Positions 40,301 to 46,942 of a stretch of 64,000 nt of DNA are shown here, piece by piece; positions within the stretch are counted from its first letter, which is position 1; each line of letters begins with the position of its first letter. The translations under genes were made by a program, and so were the position numbers. This DNA comes from Girardinichthys multiradiatus (Eukaryota > Chordata > Actinopteri > Cyprinodontiformes > Goodeidae). The stretch is taken from positions 9,449,663-9,513,662 of the forward strand of contig NC_061811.1 of assembly GCF_021462225.1 (NCBI RefSeq), read 5' to 3'. The notes below the pieces were generated by a model that was given only the letters and a program-made list of their open reading frames with translations, was not told where the DNA came from and made no database searches.

Positions 40301-42578
40301 AAGATGGTCCACACCAACAGCAGGACCTAAGGTTATGGTTCTGGTTCAGTCTGAGGGTGTCTTTGGTCTCTGCAGGACAGCAGAGGACTCAGCAAAATCA
40401 ATTGGAGTCAGTTTGAGGCCTGGCTGTCCAGGGAGTATGAAGTTCTGACAAAAATAACGAAAACGGACAAGCAGGGCCTGAGTGCTGAGGAGGTCCAAAC
40501 CAGACGGGGATCCTTGCAGGTAACAGATCGAAATGGAGTGAGATCTTCAAGAAGGGTGAAATGAATTTGACTGGAAATCAATGATGCCAAATAAACACAA
40601 GAAACAGGTGGAAAATGGAGTTGGTGATTATTTCATGATGGAATGATAATGTGTCAGGCTGACCTTCCCTCCGTCCAGGACTTATACAAGTCTACGGTCA
40701 GGAAAAAGGGCAGCTAAAATCTCTGCAGACCCCTCACACCCTGCACACAAACTGTTTAGGCTTTTACCTTCAGGTGGCGCTATAGAGCACTGTCTGCTAA
40801 AACCATTTGCCACAAAGACAGTTTCTTCCTCCAGGCTGTTTCTCTGAGGTCAGAGCAAACGTGTTATAATAATTAGGACTGAAACAATTATTCGTGACTA
40901 ATCGATTATTGAAATAATCGTCAACTAATTTAGTAATTGAATAATCGTTAACTTGCCATTGGCTAAAAGAACATCTCAGAGCAGTAATTAGGCCTGTACA
41001 AAAAAAACTGTACAAAACAATTATTTTTTTCACTGTGTGAACTGAACCTTAAGTGTGGTTCTATTTTATCTGGATAACATTATGCTTTCTGATGTAGAAA
41101 AACTGCAATATGCTAGTGACACTTTATGCACTTTTTTTTGTTTGTGACCATTTTCATTACAGCTAGCACTGTATTGGTCAACCAGAATGGGCTGAACCTG
41201 TGAAATGTCGATGTTAGAACCTTTTGTTTTAGCTGCTGATATTATCTTAATTTTTTGTCTTTAAAAAAGGAATCAAATTAGTTTTCTACTAAATAAAAAA
41301 ATCTGCAGTGTGCCAATTTTTTTTATCTGATTACAGGATTAATCATCAGAATAATCGATAGAATACTGTATGACTAAAATAATCATTAGCTGCAGCCCTA
41401 ATAATAATGTTAACATGGTAATTATTTGCTAATGATGTAAAGAACTCTTGTGTTCTGCTGCAGGCTTTAATATCCAGACTGCCTGAAGGTCAGCAGATGT
41501 TTCAGCTGTTGCTCCAGCAGACCCAGAACAATCAGGGTGTTGATGAAACTCTGGAGGCCCTTCGATACCGTTGGATGCTCTACAAAACCACACTAAAGGA
41601 GGAGTACAACAACTTGACAATTACACCAACTACCAAGGTGAGAAGAGAACTAGACTCACAATAAATGCCAGCATCTCAAGGCACATTACAAGACAAGTAG
41701 GTCCAATTCATAATCCTGTTTTTACATAGAATCCAAATAAAGCCAAATTCACTTCAGATCAATACCGTTCATTCCCATACAATGCAAACTGATAGATTTA
41801 TATCCAAATACATACATTGCAAATTTTAATTAATTTTAGTGCAACCTATCAGAAGATCATACAATAGACAATATTATGCATCTACTGATGCCCTCCAGTG
41901 GTATTATAGAGTTCTGTTATAGTATGAATTATTATTAACAGTTAGTTACATTTTTGCTGGTTGAGTGAGCTCTAGTTGTAAGTGCACTGCTTTAGTGCAA
42001 CCACCAGGAGGCAGTGCAGCCTTATTTCTGCTGCTGCAGGGAGGTTGGTATTGGAACTATTTCCCAAATCTCAACCATAGGCTGCCAGGTTTACCTTGTA
42101 GCTCTGAGTCTGCAGCAGACAGACTACAGTTTGGTCAGACTGGGTTTGTGTTGCTTCTGAGTCATAGCGTCAAGATAAACTATCTAATAACTGATGATCT
42201 GACTGTCTGCAGAGAGATCCAGACTATGGGAATGGGGCAGTCCCTGAAACAAGAACAGAAAAGGTAAAGCTACCATGGTAACATTCTCCTACATCACTTA
42301 AACAGCTGAACACATGATCCAAAACACTTCCAAACAGGACATTTGCTGCTTTATGATCTGGGAACCTTCTCCATCTTCTTTCTGTGTTTTCTCAGAAACC
42401 CGGGCTGCTGCATAGGATTTGTCGCTTGGCTCTTCTTTTGTGGCTCCTCTTCCTTGCTCTGCTGCTCCTCGCCTTCCTGCTGCCGCTCCTGGACGACGGA
42501 AACAGCTGCTCGCTGTCCAACAACTTCGCTCGATCCTTTAACATCATGCTGCGCTATGACGGGCCTCCTCCTACATAA
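7216..42578 (+). CDS. syne3: Nesprin-3 (KASH domain, spectrin repeats), 17 coding exons
   Basis: Nesprin-3 sits in the outer nuclear membrane, where its KASH tail binds SUN proteins in the perinuclear space and its N-terminal spectrin repeats link to plectin and intermediate filaments (family knowledge). Coding exons: 7216-7359, 8880-9052, 27279-27588, 27692-27847, 27972-28331, 28458-28594, 31845-32019, 33346-33528, 34911-35054, 37085-37219, 37431-37592, 39461-39633, 39716-39932, 40376-40519, 41464-41637, 42213-42263, 42396-42578. All junctions are GT/AG and phases agree throughout, giving 3021 nt and about 1006 residues with no stop; the mammalian protein is of similar length. The opening MTQQEQQ and DNTAGPR, the RIEWVWLHW motif and the C-terminal NNFARSFNIMLRYDGPPPT identify nesprin-3 rather than nesprin-1, -2 or -4. 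The first ATG lies in the first coding exon and fits the family start. Confidence 0.93.
7360..8879 (+). other. syne3: syne3 intron between coding exons 1 and 2
   Basis: This 1.5-kb stretch has no recognisable gene or well-defined mobile element. Open frames at 7692-8410 lack motifs and run through non-coding-looking sequence. Confidence 0.7.
8880..9052 (+). CDS. syne3: syne3 coding exon 2 (residues 49-106)
   Basis: The acceptor is TATATGTAG and the donor CACAG|GTAACC; the exon ends in phase 2. It contains LKELKSQWEETTTSIVYCH, which continues into RIEWVWLHW of the next exon 18 kb away. Confidence 0.9.
9114..11963 (+). repeat. 20/21-bp GT-rich minisatellite, left block
   Basis: Tandem units begin 60 bp after the syne3 donor. 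There are two main forms: a 21-bp unit GTGTTGGAGGTGAGGTTCAGT and a 20-bp unit GTGTTGGAGGTACCTTCAGA. Variants include TTCGGT, AACGTTCAGA, GATGTTCAGT and GCTGAAGGGGAGGTTCA. At 20-21 bp each, roughly 140 units fit in this block. Many units contain GGTACC. The + strand is rich in G and T and poor in C. Long open frames on both strands (for example 9979-10572) are a by-product of the 21-bp period and should not be read as genes. Confidence 0.97.
11964..12256 (-). repeat. 3' LTR of the provirus
   Basis: This 293-bp direct repeat matches 18685-18977 with 4 substitutions and no indels. On the viral strand it reads TGTTGG...CCTAACA. A TATATAAATAAAG stretch (minus strand of about 12073-12088) could serve as TATA box or poly(A) signal. 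Confidence 0.95.
12257..12270 (-). other. Polypurine tract
   Basis: On the viral strand ATAAAAGGAGGGAC lies directly upstream of the 3' LTR, the expected place for the plus-strand primer of reverse transcription. Confidence 0.7.
12421..12623. repeat. 29-bp tandem repeat, about 7 copies, inside the provirus
   Basis: ACTTGAAATCATAAAAATAA recurs at 12421, 12450, 12479, 12508, 12537, 12566 and 12595, an exact 29-bp period. It lies in what would be the env-to-LTR interval. Confidence 0.95.
12812..13030 (-). pseudogene. Possible env N-terminal remnant
   Basis: This 72-codon minus-strand frame lies just after the integrase C-terminus and has a hydrophobic stretch (LISLSLILVAGLFLYL) that could be a signal peptide or membrane anchor. 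Position and hydrophobicity fit the start of an envelope gene. No other env feature is visible and there is too little room before the LTR for a full one. It is an inference from position only. Confidence 0.35.
13109..13303 (-). pseudogene. Retroviral integrase C-terminal domain remnant
   Basis: The frame includes RPGDLVLIKTLHRKDWSTP, WWKGPFQILLTTPT and IHKSHCKP. These match the DNA-binding C-terminal domain of gamma-type retroviral integrases (GDLVxVK, WKGPxxVLLTTPTAxK, WIHxSHxK). It is separated from the catalytic core by the foreign segment near 13460-13590. Confidence 0.85.
13460..13590. repeat. Foldback-element fragment inside integrase
   Basis: The stretch 'tttctttgagaata...', 'cttggtgtcatgtgatctca' and 'gtgggtggagttatacaa' is shared with the palindromic element at 29203-30217 in another syne3 intron. 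It separates the integrase core from its C-terminal domain, so it probably inserted in the provirus. Confidence 0.7.
13609..14126 (-). pseudogene. Retroviral integrase core and upstream linker remnant
   Basis: At 13609-13794 the minus strand reads FPTYGIPQIIRSDNGTHF, the integrase core motif with the second catalytic Asp of DDE. At 13902-14126 a second frame holds the stretch between RNase H and integrase (APKTEIKAWLKRGAQRKDDI, THWEDPRVKGG). Frames are discontinuous and the Glu of the triad is not recognisable, so it is inactive. Confidence 0.8.
14105..15004 (-). pseudogene. Pol remnant: reverse transcriptase N-terminus joined to RNase H
   Basis: The minus-strand frame (open from about 15004) begins with a protease/RT-junction region (LAWTVKVHPRIHLDEAEGQ, PPELWSQSSTDVGLIKGFPP). 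The RT start follows (RQYPLKPEAEEGTKPVIQDM) and stops after LREAPDATC. It then passes to the connection and RNase H domain (VVFVDGSASKDEYGKNRVGY, AQTAELYAVVRACEL, IYRDSQYVF), keeping the DG-S, E and D residues of RNase H. The palm with the active-site YxDD is absent, so an internal deletion has removed most of RT. It cannot make an active polymerase. Confidence 0.85.
15005..16980. other. AT-rich provirus interior, unassigned
   Basis: This stretch should hold the end of gag and the protease, but I find no convincing retroviral reading frame. It contains short repeat-like pieces, for example 15740-15850 (CA-rich, 'attcacacacattcacacac') and 16560-16620 ('ggcccgcggaccttgagtttg'), suggesting later insertions or heavy decay. 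Confidence 0.5.
16980..17710 (-). pseudogene. Gag remnant with MGKKPSK start
   Basis: Read leftwards from an ATG at 17708-17710, the product begins MGKKPSKLID; Met-Gly followed by Ser/Lys fits an N-myristoylation signal of retroviral matrix. A stop follows after about 36 codons. Further left, two related segments (LKLQGDLKLAIMK near 17530-17590 and LKLHGDLKLEIMH near 17355-17410) suggest an internal duplication. Near 17000-17080 a CGQHGNC sequence in basic context could be a decayed nucleocapsid knuckle. Assignment rests on position after the leader and these motifs; no capsid major homology region was recognised. Confidence 0.55.
18043..18414. repeat. Duplicated ~190-bp leader segment with stem-loops
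   Basis: Two copies of a segment (about 18043-18226 and 18236-18414) share 'tatagcgctta.tctattccctc', 'tcactattcctttcacggtg' and 'gcagcgtccttaccggcgac'. Each contains several small perfect hairpins. It lies in the proviral leader between the primer binding site and gag. Confidence 0.85.
18661..18679 (-). other. Primer binding site, tRNA-Tyr type
   Basis: On the viral strand TGGTCCTTCGAGCCAGATT begins 5 bp after the 5' LTR. It is complementary to the 3' end of eukaryotic tRNA-Tyr (acceptor strand ...CTCGAAGGA plus CCA), with about one mismatch by my recollection of the tRNA. Confidence 0.75.
18685..18977 (-). repeat. 5' LTR of the provirus
   Basis: This 293-bp LTR is the partner of 11964-12256. 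The four differences from the left copy fall at about 18838, 18897, 18925 and 18930. GGGAG directly follows it, completing the target duplication. Confidence 0.95.
18978..26562 (+). repeat. 20/21-bp GT-rich minisatellite, right block
   Basis: This is the continuation of the array at 9114-11963, with the same units; about 370 units fit in 7.6 kb. It shows higher-order duplication. The stretch 19343-19708 nearly repeats 10457-10822, 22790-22990 repeats 21400-21600, and 25640-25900 repeats 24820-25080. The last unit ends at GGTACCTTCG near 26562 and unique sequence follows. Open frames of up to 170 codons on both strands are artefacts of the repeat. Confidence 0.97.
26563..27278 (+). other. Unique intron sequence before syne3 coding exon 3
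   Basis: About 700 bp of ordinary sequence. No gene or mobile element is recognised. Confidence 0.7.
27279..27588 (+). CDS. syne3: syne3 coding exon 3 (residues 106-209)
   Basis: The acceptor CTCTGTAG is entered in phase 2 and the donor AAG|GTGGGA leaves in phase 0. It encodes RIEWVWLHWTEYL and VELQLGLKEKLWQL, among the most conserved nesprin-3 stretches. Confidence 0.95.
27692..27847 (+). CDS. syne3: syne3 coding exon 4 (residues 210-261)
   Basis: The acceptor is CCTGTTAG and the donor AAG|GTCAGT; 52 codons, phase 0 at both ends. It holds a spectrin-repeat helix with FQSWLVSKTRQL. Confidence 0.92.
27972..28331 (+). CDS. syne3: syne3 coding exon 5 (residues 262-381)
   Basis: The acceptor is CTTTGTCAG and the donor TCG|GTAGGT; 120 codons, phase 0. 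The sequence is acidic and rich in Leu and Gln, a coiled spectrin repeat ending in QWRKYS. Confidence 0.92.
28458..28594 (+). CDS. syne3: syne3 coding exon 6 (residues 382-427)
   Basis: The acceptor is GTGTTTCAG and the donor CAGAG|GTGGGA, leaving in phase 2. It encodes LKSQLKELF and the segment up to KEHQ. Confidence 0.9.
28595..31844 (+). other. syne3: syne3 intron with foldback element
   Basis: A 3.2-kb intron holding the palindromic element at 29203-30217. The rest (28595-29200 and 30218-31844) shows no gene. Confidence 0.75.
29203..30217. mobile_element. Foldback/MITE-like element with ~290-bp inverted arms
   Basis: Arms at about 29203-29495 and 29926-30217 are near-perfect reverse complements; for example 'cttggtgtcacgtgatctca' near 29470 pairs with 'gagatcacgtgacaccaag' near 29930. 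Nested inside is a second inverted pair ('gtgggtggagttatacaa' near 29702 with 'ttgtataactccacccac' near 29900). A short hairpin near 29850-29910 ('tgtacagtaggtgg' against 'ccacctactgtaca') completes it. No transposase is present. A fragment of the same family is in the provirus at 13460-13590. Confidence 0.85.
31845..32019 (+). CDS. syne3: syne3 coding exon 7 (residues 427-485)
   Basis: The acceptor GTGTCCTAG is entered in phase 2 and the donor CAG|GTATAA leaves in phase 0. It encodes a repeat helix with NFSQWKNSVSQVM. Confidence 0.9.
32020..33345 (+). other. syne3: syne3 intron with CA repeat and Tc1 fragment
   Basis: It starts with a short (CA)n microsatellite near 32026-32048. It also includes a minus-strand Tc1-like transposase fragment near 32290-32500. 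Nothing else is recognised. Confidence 0.7.
32290..32500 (-). pseudogene. Tc1-like transposase N-terminal fragment
   Basis: The minus strand reads KPQKVIFKEASCSQTTLFKH, resembling the paired-type helix-turn-helix at the start of one fish Tc1 transposase family. The fragment is short and disrupted. A sister fragment lies near 38480-38660. Confidence 0.6.
33346..33528 (+). CDS. syne3: syne3 coding exon 8 (residues 486-546)
   Basis: The acceptor is CTCCTTCAG and the donor CAG|GTACCT; 61 codons, phase 0. It encodes QERLSLLQVKGDLLDSVFG and RELLHNKLLERESRLQ. Confidence 0.93.
33529..34910 (+). other. syne3: syne3 intron, nothing recognised
   Basis: A 1.4-kb intron. Short open frames at 34092-34388 and 34468-34713 have no motifs and are not supported as genes. 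Confidence 0.7.
34911..35054 (+). CDS. syne3: syne3 coding exon 9 (residues 547-594)
   Basis: The acceptor is ATGTCTCAG and the donor CTG|GTGAGT; 48 codons, phase 0. Reading runs on without a stop for about 300 bp past the donor, but that extension is not nesprin-like. Confidence 0.9.
35560..36420 (+). pseudogene. Decayed Tc1-like transposase
   Basis: Several short frames together resemble an IS630/Tc1-type transposase: a 'tccagcaggact' segment, a DLIGQHTGLT-like decay of the usual DWPANSPDLNP motif near 36130-36165, and KMRAQTQQCR-ELKAALKQPG downstream with many indels. The minus-strand open frame at 36160-36363 is its shadow. No continuous coding remains. Confidence 0.55.
36594..36966. mobile_element. 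hAT-like MITE, degraded
   Basis: The ends are rich in 'aatcaattaatc' and 'gattaatcacgattaattgt', and the right end has 'cagccctgca'. These are typical of small non-autonomous hAT elements and similar to 40874-41400. Boundaries are approximate. Confidence 0.5.
37085..37219 (+). CDS. syne3: syne3 coding exon 10 (residues 595-639)
   Basis: The acceptor is TGTTCAG and the donor ATG|GTGAGA; 45 codons, phase 0. It encodes LQKELEDGEAQL and CADWTELHRRV. Confidence 0.92.
37243..37292 (+). repeat. Pyrimidine-rich CCTT tract
   Basis: About 50 bp of imperfect TTCC/CCTCC repeats lie just after coding exon 10. Confidence 0.85.
37431..37592 (+). CDS. syne3: syne3 coding exon 11 (residues 640-693)
   Basis: The acceptor is GTGTCCAG and the donor CAG|GTTGGT; 54 codons, phase 0. 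It encodes the repeat helix TEKWMMVMSQKLESF. Confidence 0.92.
37593..39460 (+). other. syne3: syne3 intron with Tc1-related fragments
   Basis: This 1.9-kb intron holds Tc1-like sequence around 38480-39060. Otherwise nothing is recognised. Confidence 0.6.
38480..39060 (-). repeat. Tc1-like element fragment
   Basis: The block 'ccttccactgaatgttcc...cctttgtggcttaccctcc' near 38550-38610 matches the block near 32385-32470, and 'gagatgcatctg' near 39033 parallels 'gagatgcacctg' near 32722. Both are decayed copies of one Tc1 family. Boundaries are uncertain. Confidence 0.5.
39461..39633 (+). CDS. syne3: syne3 coding exon 12 (residues 694-751)
   Basis: The acceptor is GTCTCCTCAG and the donor AACAG|GTAACT, leaving in phase 2. 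It encodes LLGEFPEKELHLQQMEVQ and RVKERWYDLQTL. Confidence 0.93.
39716..39932 (+). CDS. syne3: syne3 coding exon 13 (residues 751-823), low-complexity linker
   Basis: The acceptor is TTCTGACAG and the donor AGG|GTAAAC. It is rich in Ser, Pro, Gln and Gly with no helical pattern, so it is a flexible linker between the last spectrin repeats. It is the least conserved part of the protein. Confidence 0.85.
40376..40519 (+). CDS. syne3: syne3 coding exon 14 (residues 824-871)
   Basis: The acceptor is GTCTCTGCAG and the donor CAG|GTAACA; 48 codons, phase 0. It encodes FEAWLSREYEVLTKI. Confidence 0.92.
40655..40861 (+). repeat. 3' end fragment of a non-LTR retrotransposon
   Basis: The segment includes 'acagtttcttcctccaggctgtttctctg', closely similar to the fragment inserted in the Tc1 copy at 51033. 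It ends just before the hAT-like MITE. It looks like the end of a LINE ORF2 plus 3' sequence. Confidence 0.6.
40874..41400. mobile_element. hAT-type MITE with 8-bp target duplication
   Basis: A 527-bp element starting TAGGACTGAAACAATTATT and ending AATCATTAGCTGCAGCCCTA has imperfect inverted termini. It is flanked by the direct repeat ATAATAAT at 40866-40873 and 41401-41408. The 8-bp duplication and terminal sequence are typical of hAT elements; no transposase is present. Confidence 0.85.
41464..41637 (+). CDS. syne3: syne3 coding exon 15 (residues 872-929)
   Basis: The acceptor is TTCTGCTGCAG and the donor AAG|GTGAGA; 58 codons, phase 0. It encodes RLPEGQQMFQLLLQQ and ALRYRWMLYKTTLK, the last spectrin-like repeat. 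Confidence 0.94.
41638..42212 (+). other. syne3: syne3 intron, nothing recognised
   Basis: A 575-bp intron without a visible element. An open frame at 41965-42267 runs into exon 16 in another frame and is not supported. Confidence 0.7.
42213..42263 (+). CDS. syne3: syne3 coding exon 16 (residues 930-946)
   Basis: A micro-exon of 51 bp with acceptor GTCTGCAG and donor AAG|GTAAAG. It encodes a short polar linker (RDPDYGNGAVPETRTEK) before the membrane anchor; phase is 0 at both ends. Confidence 0.85.
42396..42578 (+). CDS. syne3: syne3 coding exon 17: KASH domain
   Basis: The acceptor is GTTTTCTCAG. It encodes a basic flank (HRICR) and a transmembrane helix at residues 957-978 (LALLLWLLFLALLLLAFLL). 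The luminal KASH peptide follows, ending in NNFARSFNIMLRYDGPPPT and TAA. Cys984 is 23 residues from the end, the position known in KASH proteins to form a disulfide with SUN proteins. The terminal PPPT fits the SUN pocket. Confidence 0.97.
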   Translation, partial: KPGLLHRICRLALLLWLLFLALLLLAFLLPLLDDGNSCSLSNNFARSFNIMLRYDGPPPT

Positions 42579-43055
42579 GAACCAGAACAATGACGAGTGT
42601 CTGAGCGGGTCTGAGCAAAGACCTGAGCTCCGACTGGAGAACTTCACCTTTACTCAGCATAAGTCTCTGCTGTCTTTCGCCATTTGCTCTTGATTTTACT
42701 TTAATACCAGACATATGCTGATTCAGCCTGCAGCAGCTTACAGTTTTACAGCTTGGTAACTCCGTGTCAGTCTGGCCACACCAACCACAGCCCACCTGGC
42801 TGCAGGTGTTCATGCTGATGATGACGTGTAGGCGGCTACAGCGCCCCCATATGGAAGCCTGATCATTTGATGCAGGAGGCCATCAGAGCAGCAACACATC
42901 AATCATGTGAACACTTTAAGTAACACAACTTAACATCAAATGAAGTTTTAGTTCATTTTCTGTTTTATAATAATCTCTACCAGCGGAAGGCTTTATGTTG
43001 CTCCATTGTTTATTTAACATGTTTCTGATTCAGTAATAAATACATATTCTGACCT
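42579..43055 (+). other. syne3: syne3 3' UTR
   Basis: The untranslated tail runs from the TAA to an AATAAA signal at 43035-43040; cleavage would be about 15-20 bp later. The exact end is inferred. Confidence 0.65.
43035..43040 (+). terminator. syne3: Poly(A) signal of syne3
   Basis: AATAAA lies about 455 bp after the stop codon and is the first canonical signal downstream. Confidence 0.65.
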
Positions 43056-43595
43056 GGGATGATCTGTTTCTGACTAATTTCTAATGGTAATGTGACTAAT
43101 GGAGCCCAAATCAGGATGTCCACCTGACAGGCTACAAGGAGAGATCAAACAGGTAAAGGAGGAGGAAGTTTGATGGTGGAGATGTTCGTATTCTCTGTAA
43201 GCCTACCTGGTAACATCACGAGTCAACTGTTTGTATCATCAGAATTACCTTAAGCTATTTTCTGAACAAAAAACATTTGAAACCTTTTTTGCTCCTTTCT
43301 GCTTCAGTAAAGTATGTGAGAAGAGAGTTTCCCTGTTTTTTGGAGAACAAACAACCTCAAGAACAAAGTCTCATCAGCATCTTTTAATTCAATAACTAAA
43401 CATCACTAACATTTCCATCTGGAACAGAAACAAATTAGATCACTGAGTATAGGAGAGTTATGATGCTGTTCAACATATTCAGATTACGGTGGCCGGGGGG
43501 TGCAAAACACTTTTACAAGTACCGAAACAAATTTACATTTCAGAAAATAAACCGGAAAGGGAATGTACCAACGCCGGGGCTGACCCGGAAGTCAG
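43056..43595. other. Intergenic, syne3 to Harbinger element
   Basis: No gene is recognised. The last 100 bp become GC-richer toward the Harbinger end and may be remnant of an older element. Confidence 0.6.
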
Positions 43596-44368
43596 CCTCA
43601 GGGCTGCATCCTTCGAAGGCCGTATTTGTTGGCCGATTACGTTACAGCGCGGCGACGAAGGCTGTCCCAATTCATGAATCATTCCGAGCAAATGCGGCCG
43701 ACAAATGTGTCCTTATTTTGCCCGATTTGAAGGATGGGTCATGAGTATCCTTTGCGGCCCATCATTTCCCATCATTCATTGCGGGTCGAAGCGGATTGGT
43801 CAAGCAGGGGAAGCCATGGCGAACCACAGCAACAAAAGCTGTGAGTAAATTGTGGAAAATTACACTTTCTGTGACACAAATTAACTTCTACAATGTTTTT
43901 AGTGCGGGAATATAACTATGTAGACGTGAAATATCTGCTTGATTTATCTAGACATCGCTTAATTTCAAATGTGCTCCGACGTGTTCGGAGTTTTCCGTTC
44001 CCGGCGTAGTAACCGGCTCGCCTCGCCAGCCCTACCGACGGTGAGGTGAGCTAGCCCGGTAGAGATCTGACCGGACTATCGGCACTGAGCTCCCGCTGGC
44101 AGTCATCACAGTGAACGTTTAACACAAGTGATTTCTAACAGTTTATGTTATTATTTTAATTGTTACTGAAAATCGATTTAATATTTCAGGTGATATTAAG
44201 GTTAACCAGAATAAATGGACAGTTTTATGTAATCCAACTGTATCGCTGGAGAGTGTGATTGAGAATAAATAAGCTTTACAATATGAATTTTTAATGAAGA
44301 AATGTGCTATATGTTTTAAAAGTTTATTTATAATTCAGTTAGCATTATAATTTCTGATTCCAGGTACA
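43596..44368. repeat. Left terminal inverted repeat of Harbinger
   Basis: A 773-bp arm starting CCTCAGGGCTGCATCC, reverse complement of 46943-47718 with few differences. It includes the ATG exon at 43816-43840 and the first intron. Confidence 0.92.
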
Positions 44369-45321
44369 GCTGAAGAGAAATACACTTTCAAATGTAAGTG
44401 AATCTCAGTAAAGAAGTGAAAAGTTTGAAAGAGCTTGTTTTAGGCATTTGCATAGAAATATTTTAATATTTTCTTCAAATTAAGACAAATGTGAAATTAA
44501 AAAAGGCTTTATTTTTGCTCTGATATTAAGCAAGATGTTGTTTTTTTTTGTTGGTATTTTCATATTTGTTTTAGGTACAAAGCAGCAGACGGGCCAGTTT
44601 ATTAAGCTCAGGGGTGAGAAGCACCACCTTTTTACTGGAGCTAAAAACTCAGCCACCGTGGCTTGGAGGTACAATAACAACATTCTTTGCAGTCAGTTTC
44701 TGTCCAGTTTCAATAACTCCTATCTTTCTAACTTTCATAAATATCCATCCAGTGATTAACATACTTCTTTGGGTTTAGGACAATTCTGGAGAAGATGGAC
44801 CAACAGGGGAAGGTCAGCCCCTTTGCAGGCCAAAACAATGTGGGACAATTTGAAAAACAAAAAATAAAGAATTTAGAGTATGTTCAGAAGTTCTCATGTC
44901 ACACACAAATAAAAAAATATTTCTAAAAGTCTTGTTGGTTTCTCTGTTTAGTCAATTTTCTTTATTTTTTTTATTCCATCTAACTTTAAGATTGTAAGTA
45001 TCCAGGTCAGGAGAGGGAGTCAGTGAAAAGCCCACTGCTGCTACTTGGCCCTGGTTTGTCCTTATGGATGAGGTGTTGGGACCAAGGTCTTCCACAACAC
45101 CTCCTGTCCTAATCGCCTCCATCCCTGAGGACACTCCAGGGCCAAGCGGAGTGGTGGGCAACCAGATGGAGAAGGAAGACAGAGAGCCAGCAGAAAGGGA
45201 TCAGAAAAGAAAGAGGGACAGAGATGATGGAGTTGATCAGGGAGGACAAATCTCTCACAAGGTCAGAGACTTGGATGGGATGCTGCAACTGAGACCTGTG
45301 GTTTGTCTTTCTGGATGGTGA
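43816..45321 (+). pseudogene. Myb/SANT-like protein of Harbinger element
   Basis: PIF/Harbinger elements encode a Myb/SANT-like DNA-binding partner that helps the transposase reach its sites. Exons by splice signals: 43816-43840 (MANHSNKS), 44364-44393 (TAEEKYTFK), 44575-44668 (LIKLRGEKHHLFTGAKN type), 44779-44877 (TILEKMDQQGKVSP), then one near 44991-45321 with ATWPWFVLMDEVLG and IASIPEDTPGPSG. Phases agree over the first four exons. A single-base loss after the Tyr-Pro-Gly codons near 45006 shifts the frame before the WPWF segment, so the gene is probably dead. Trp pattern (WR, WPWF) supports the Myb-like assignment. Confidence 0.75.
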
Positions 45322-45521
45322 GCGAAGCATCACACAGGTGGTCTGCAGATGTTTGTGATTCCTCTCTCCGCTGTCCACGTCATCGTCCATCAAGTGGGTT
45401 TAAAGGGCTGGCTGAATTGACGGCTGCCACATCACTAAGAGGTAATCGGAAAAATGCAGAATTAGAAGATGGTGCTCACAAAATATTACAATTAGTTATA
45501 CCCCTCAAACATTAATCACAT

Positions 45522-46650
45522 CTATAATATTATACTTGGCTGCACACAGTAGTCATGTTCTGGTGGTACCTCCTCCAGGGCAGACACCTCAGCTGAAAGC
45601 TGGTCCCGCCAGAGAGCAACGCTGACAGCCTCAGTCCAAACCTCACCTTCATCCTCTTCTACAGCCTCCTCTGGGGCCATGACATCCCCAGCACCAAGGC
45701 AGATGTTGTGGAGGATGGCGCATGCTGTTATGACCTGAAAACAATTTAAAAGAGGGTGCATATATGTGTGTATATTATGTATAATGTATATATAAAATGG
45801 ATCTAGGTCAAAACCTGAGGTACAAAAGTGTCATGCACCTCCAGCGCTTGCAGGAAGATGGTCCTGAATCTGGTTTTCATCATTCCAAAAACATGCTCTA
45901 TTATAGAGCGTGTTTTTGGAATGATGGCTGTTAAAGCGCTGGGCTCCCACACCTTGTCTTGTCCTCTTGTAGGGAGTGATGAGGGGGAGTGGATATTGGA
46001 GGCATGGGTACCCTCCATCAGCAAGGATAAAATGCCCTGGAGGAGGATAAACTGTACAGTGGACTGTGGCGGAGCACCCTAGAGTCATGCACTGACCCAG
46101 GCCAGCCCACATACGTGTCAATAAAATGGCTCTCAGAAACTGCCAGCAGGATTATGGAAAGGGAGAGTTTCCTGTTCCTGTAGCACTGACCATCAAGGCT
46201 GCTTGGACACCTGAAGCGGATATGGCAGCCGTCAATTGCACCCACAGCTTTAAGAAAAGCTCTGTGGCGTGCCAGCCCTGCAAACTCACGGGACACTGCC
46301 TTAAGTCCTCAGGGGTCTTTAGAAGGTAGATGACCTGGTGACGAATAGCCACGATCTCCTCTGTAACTCTGTGGACGATGCGATGGACAGTAGAGCGATG
46401 CATCCCAAACACTCTGCAGACCAATCTGTAGGATGTGCCACTTGCCAGCCTGAAAAAAAAAACAAGGTCTCAATAGTAGCACCCATCCATGTCGCCTATC
46501 CTGGTGCAAAAGATTAAGCAGCACTGCCAGAGACTCCCTGCTCAGCCGAAAATCAGGCCTGGTGTCCTCCTGGTTGAAGAAGCGTTTCAGGACTGGGACA
46601 CTCAGGTTGATCCTGCAGTAAAGGGGTCTGGTCTAGAAAAGGGAAGAATG
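45522..46650 (-). pseudogene. PIF/Harbinger DDE transposase, frameshifted
   Basis: Minus-strand pieces in order: LSVPVLKRFFNQEDTRPDFR and SRESLAVLLNLL (46500-46650), a helix-turn-helix with CRVFGMHRSTVHRIVHRV (46370-46440), AIDGCHIRF with the first catalytic Asp, YVGWPGSVHDSRVLR with the second Asp, GHFILADGGYPCLQYPL, SIIEHVFGMMKTRF with the Glu, and a last exon ACAILHNICL (45522-45761). This is the HARBI1-like fold. Frame changes near 46290, 46060 and 45900 break it. All three DDE residues are still present. Confidence 0.85.
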
Positions 46651-46825
46651 GAGATGGAAAAACACTTTATTTTTAAGGCATGCTTCTGGATATTTTAAGT
46701 GATCAAAGCAAGTAGATACTAATACACCAAAAACACTGCATTATTATATAATTATCTAAGAACAGCCAGAGGGGATCAAATACTTTATAATTCCCATCTA
46801 TCTTAAAATTGAAAGTTGTTGTTTT

Positions 46826-46844
46826 TATATATATATATATATAA
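46826..46844. repeat. (TA)n microsatellite
   Basis: About 19 bp of alternating TA within the Harbinger element. Confidence 0.9.
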
Positions 46845-46942
46845 AATATGTCGACATACATTAGCAATAAAGTTGCTATCTCTTTGTTTATTGGCTAGTT
46901 AAATCAAACATCTTTTTTACCTGAACATGATTGTCTCTGGAT

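Noticed and set aside
45303..45515. Separate small gene at the end of the Myb-like region
   Set aside because: It has no motif and lies between the two Harbinger genes; better explained as their 3' sequence.
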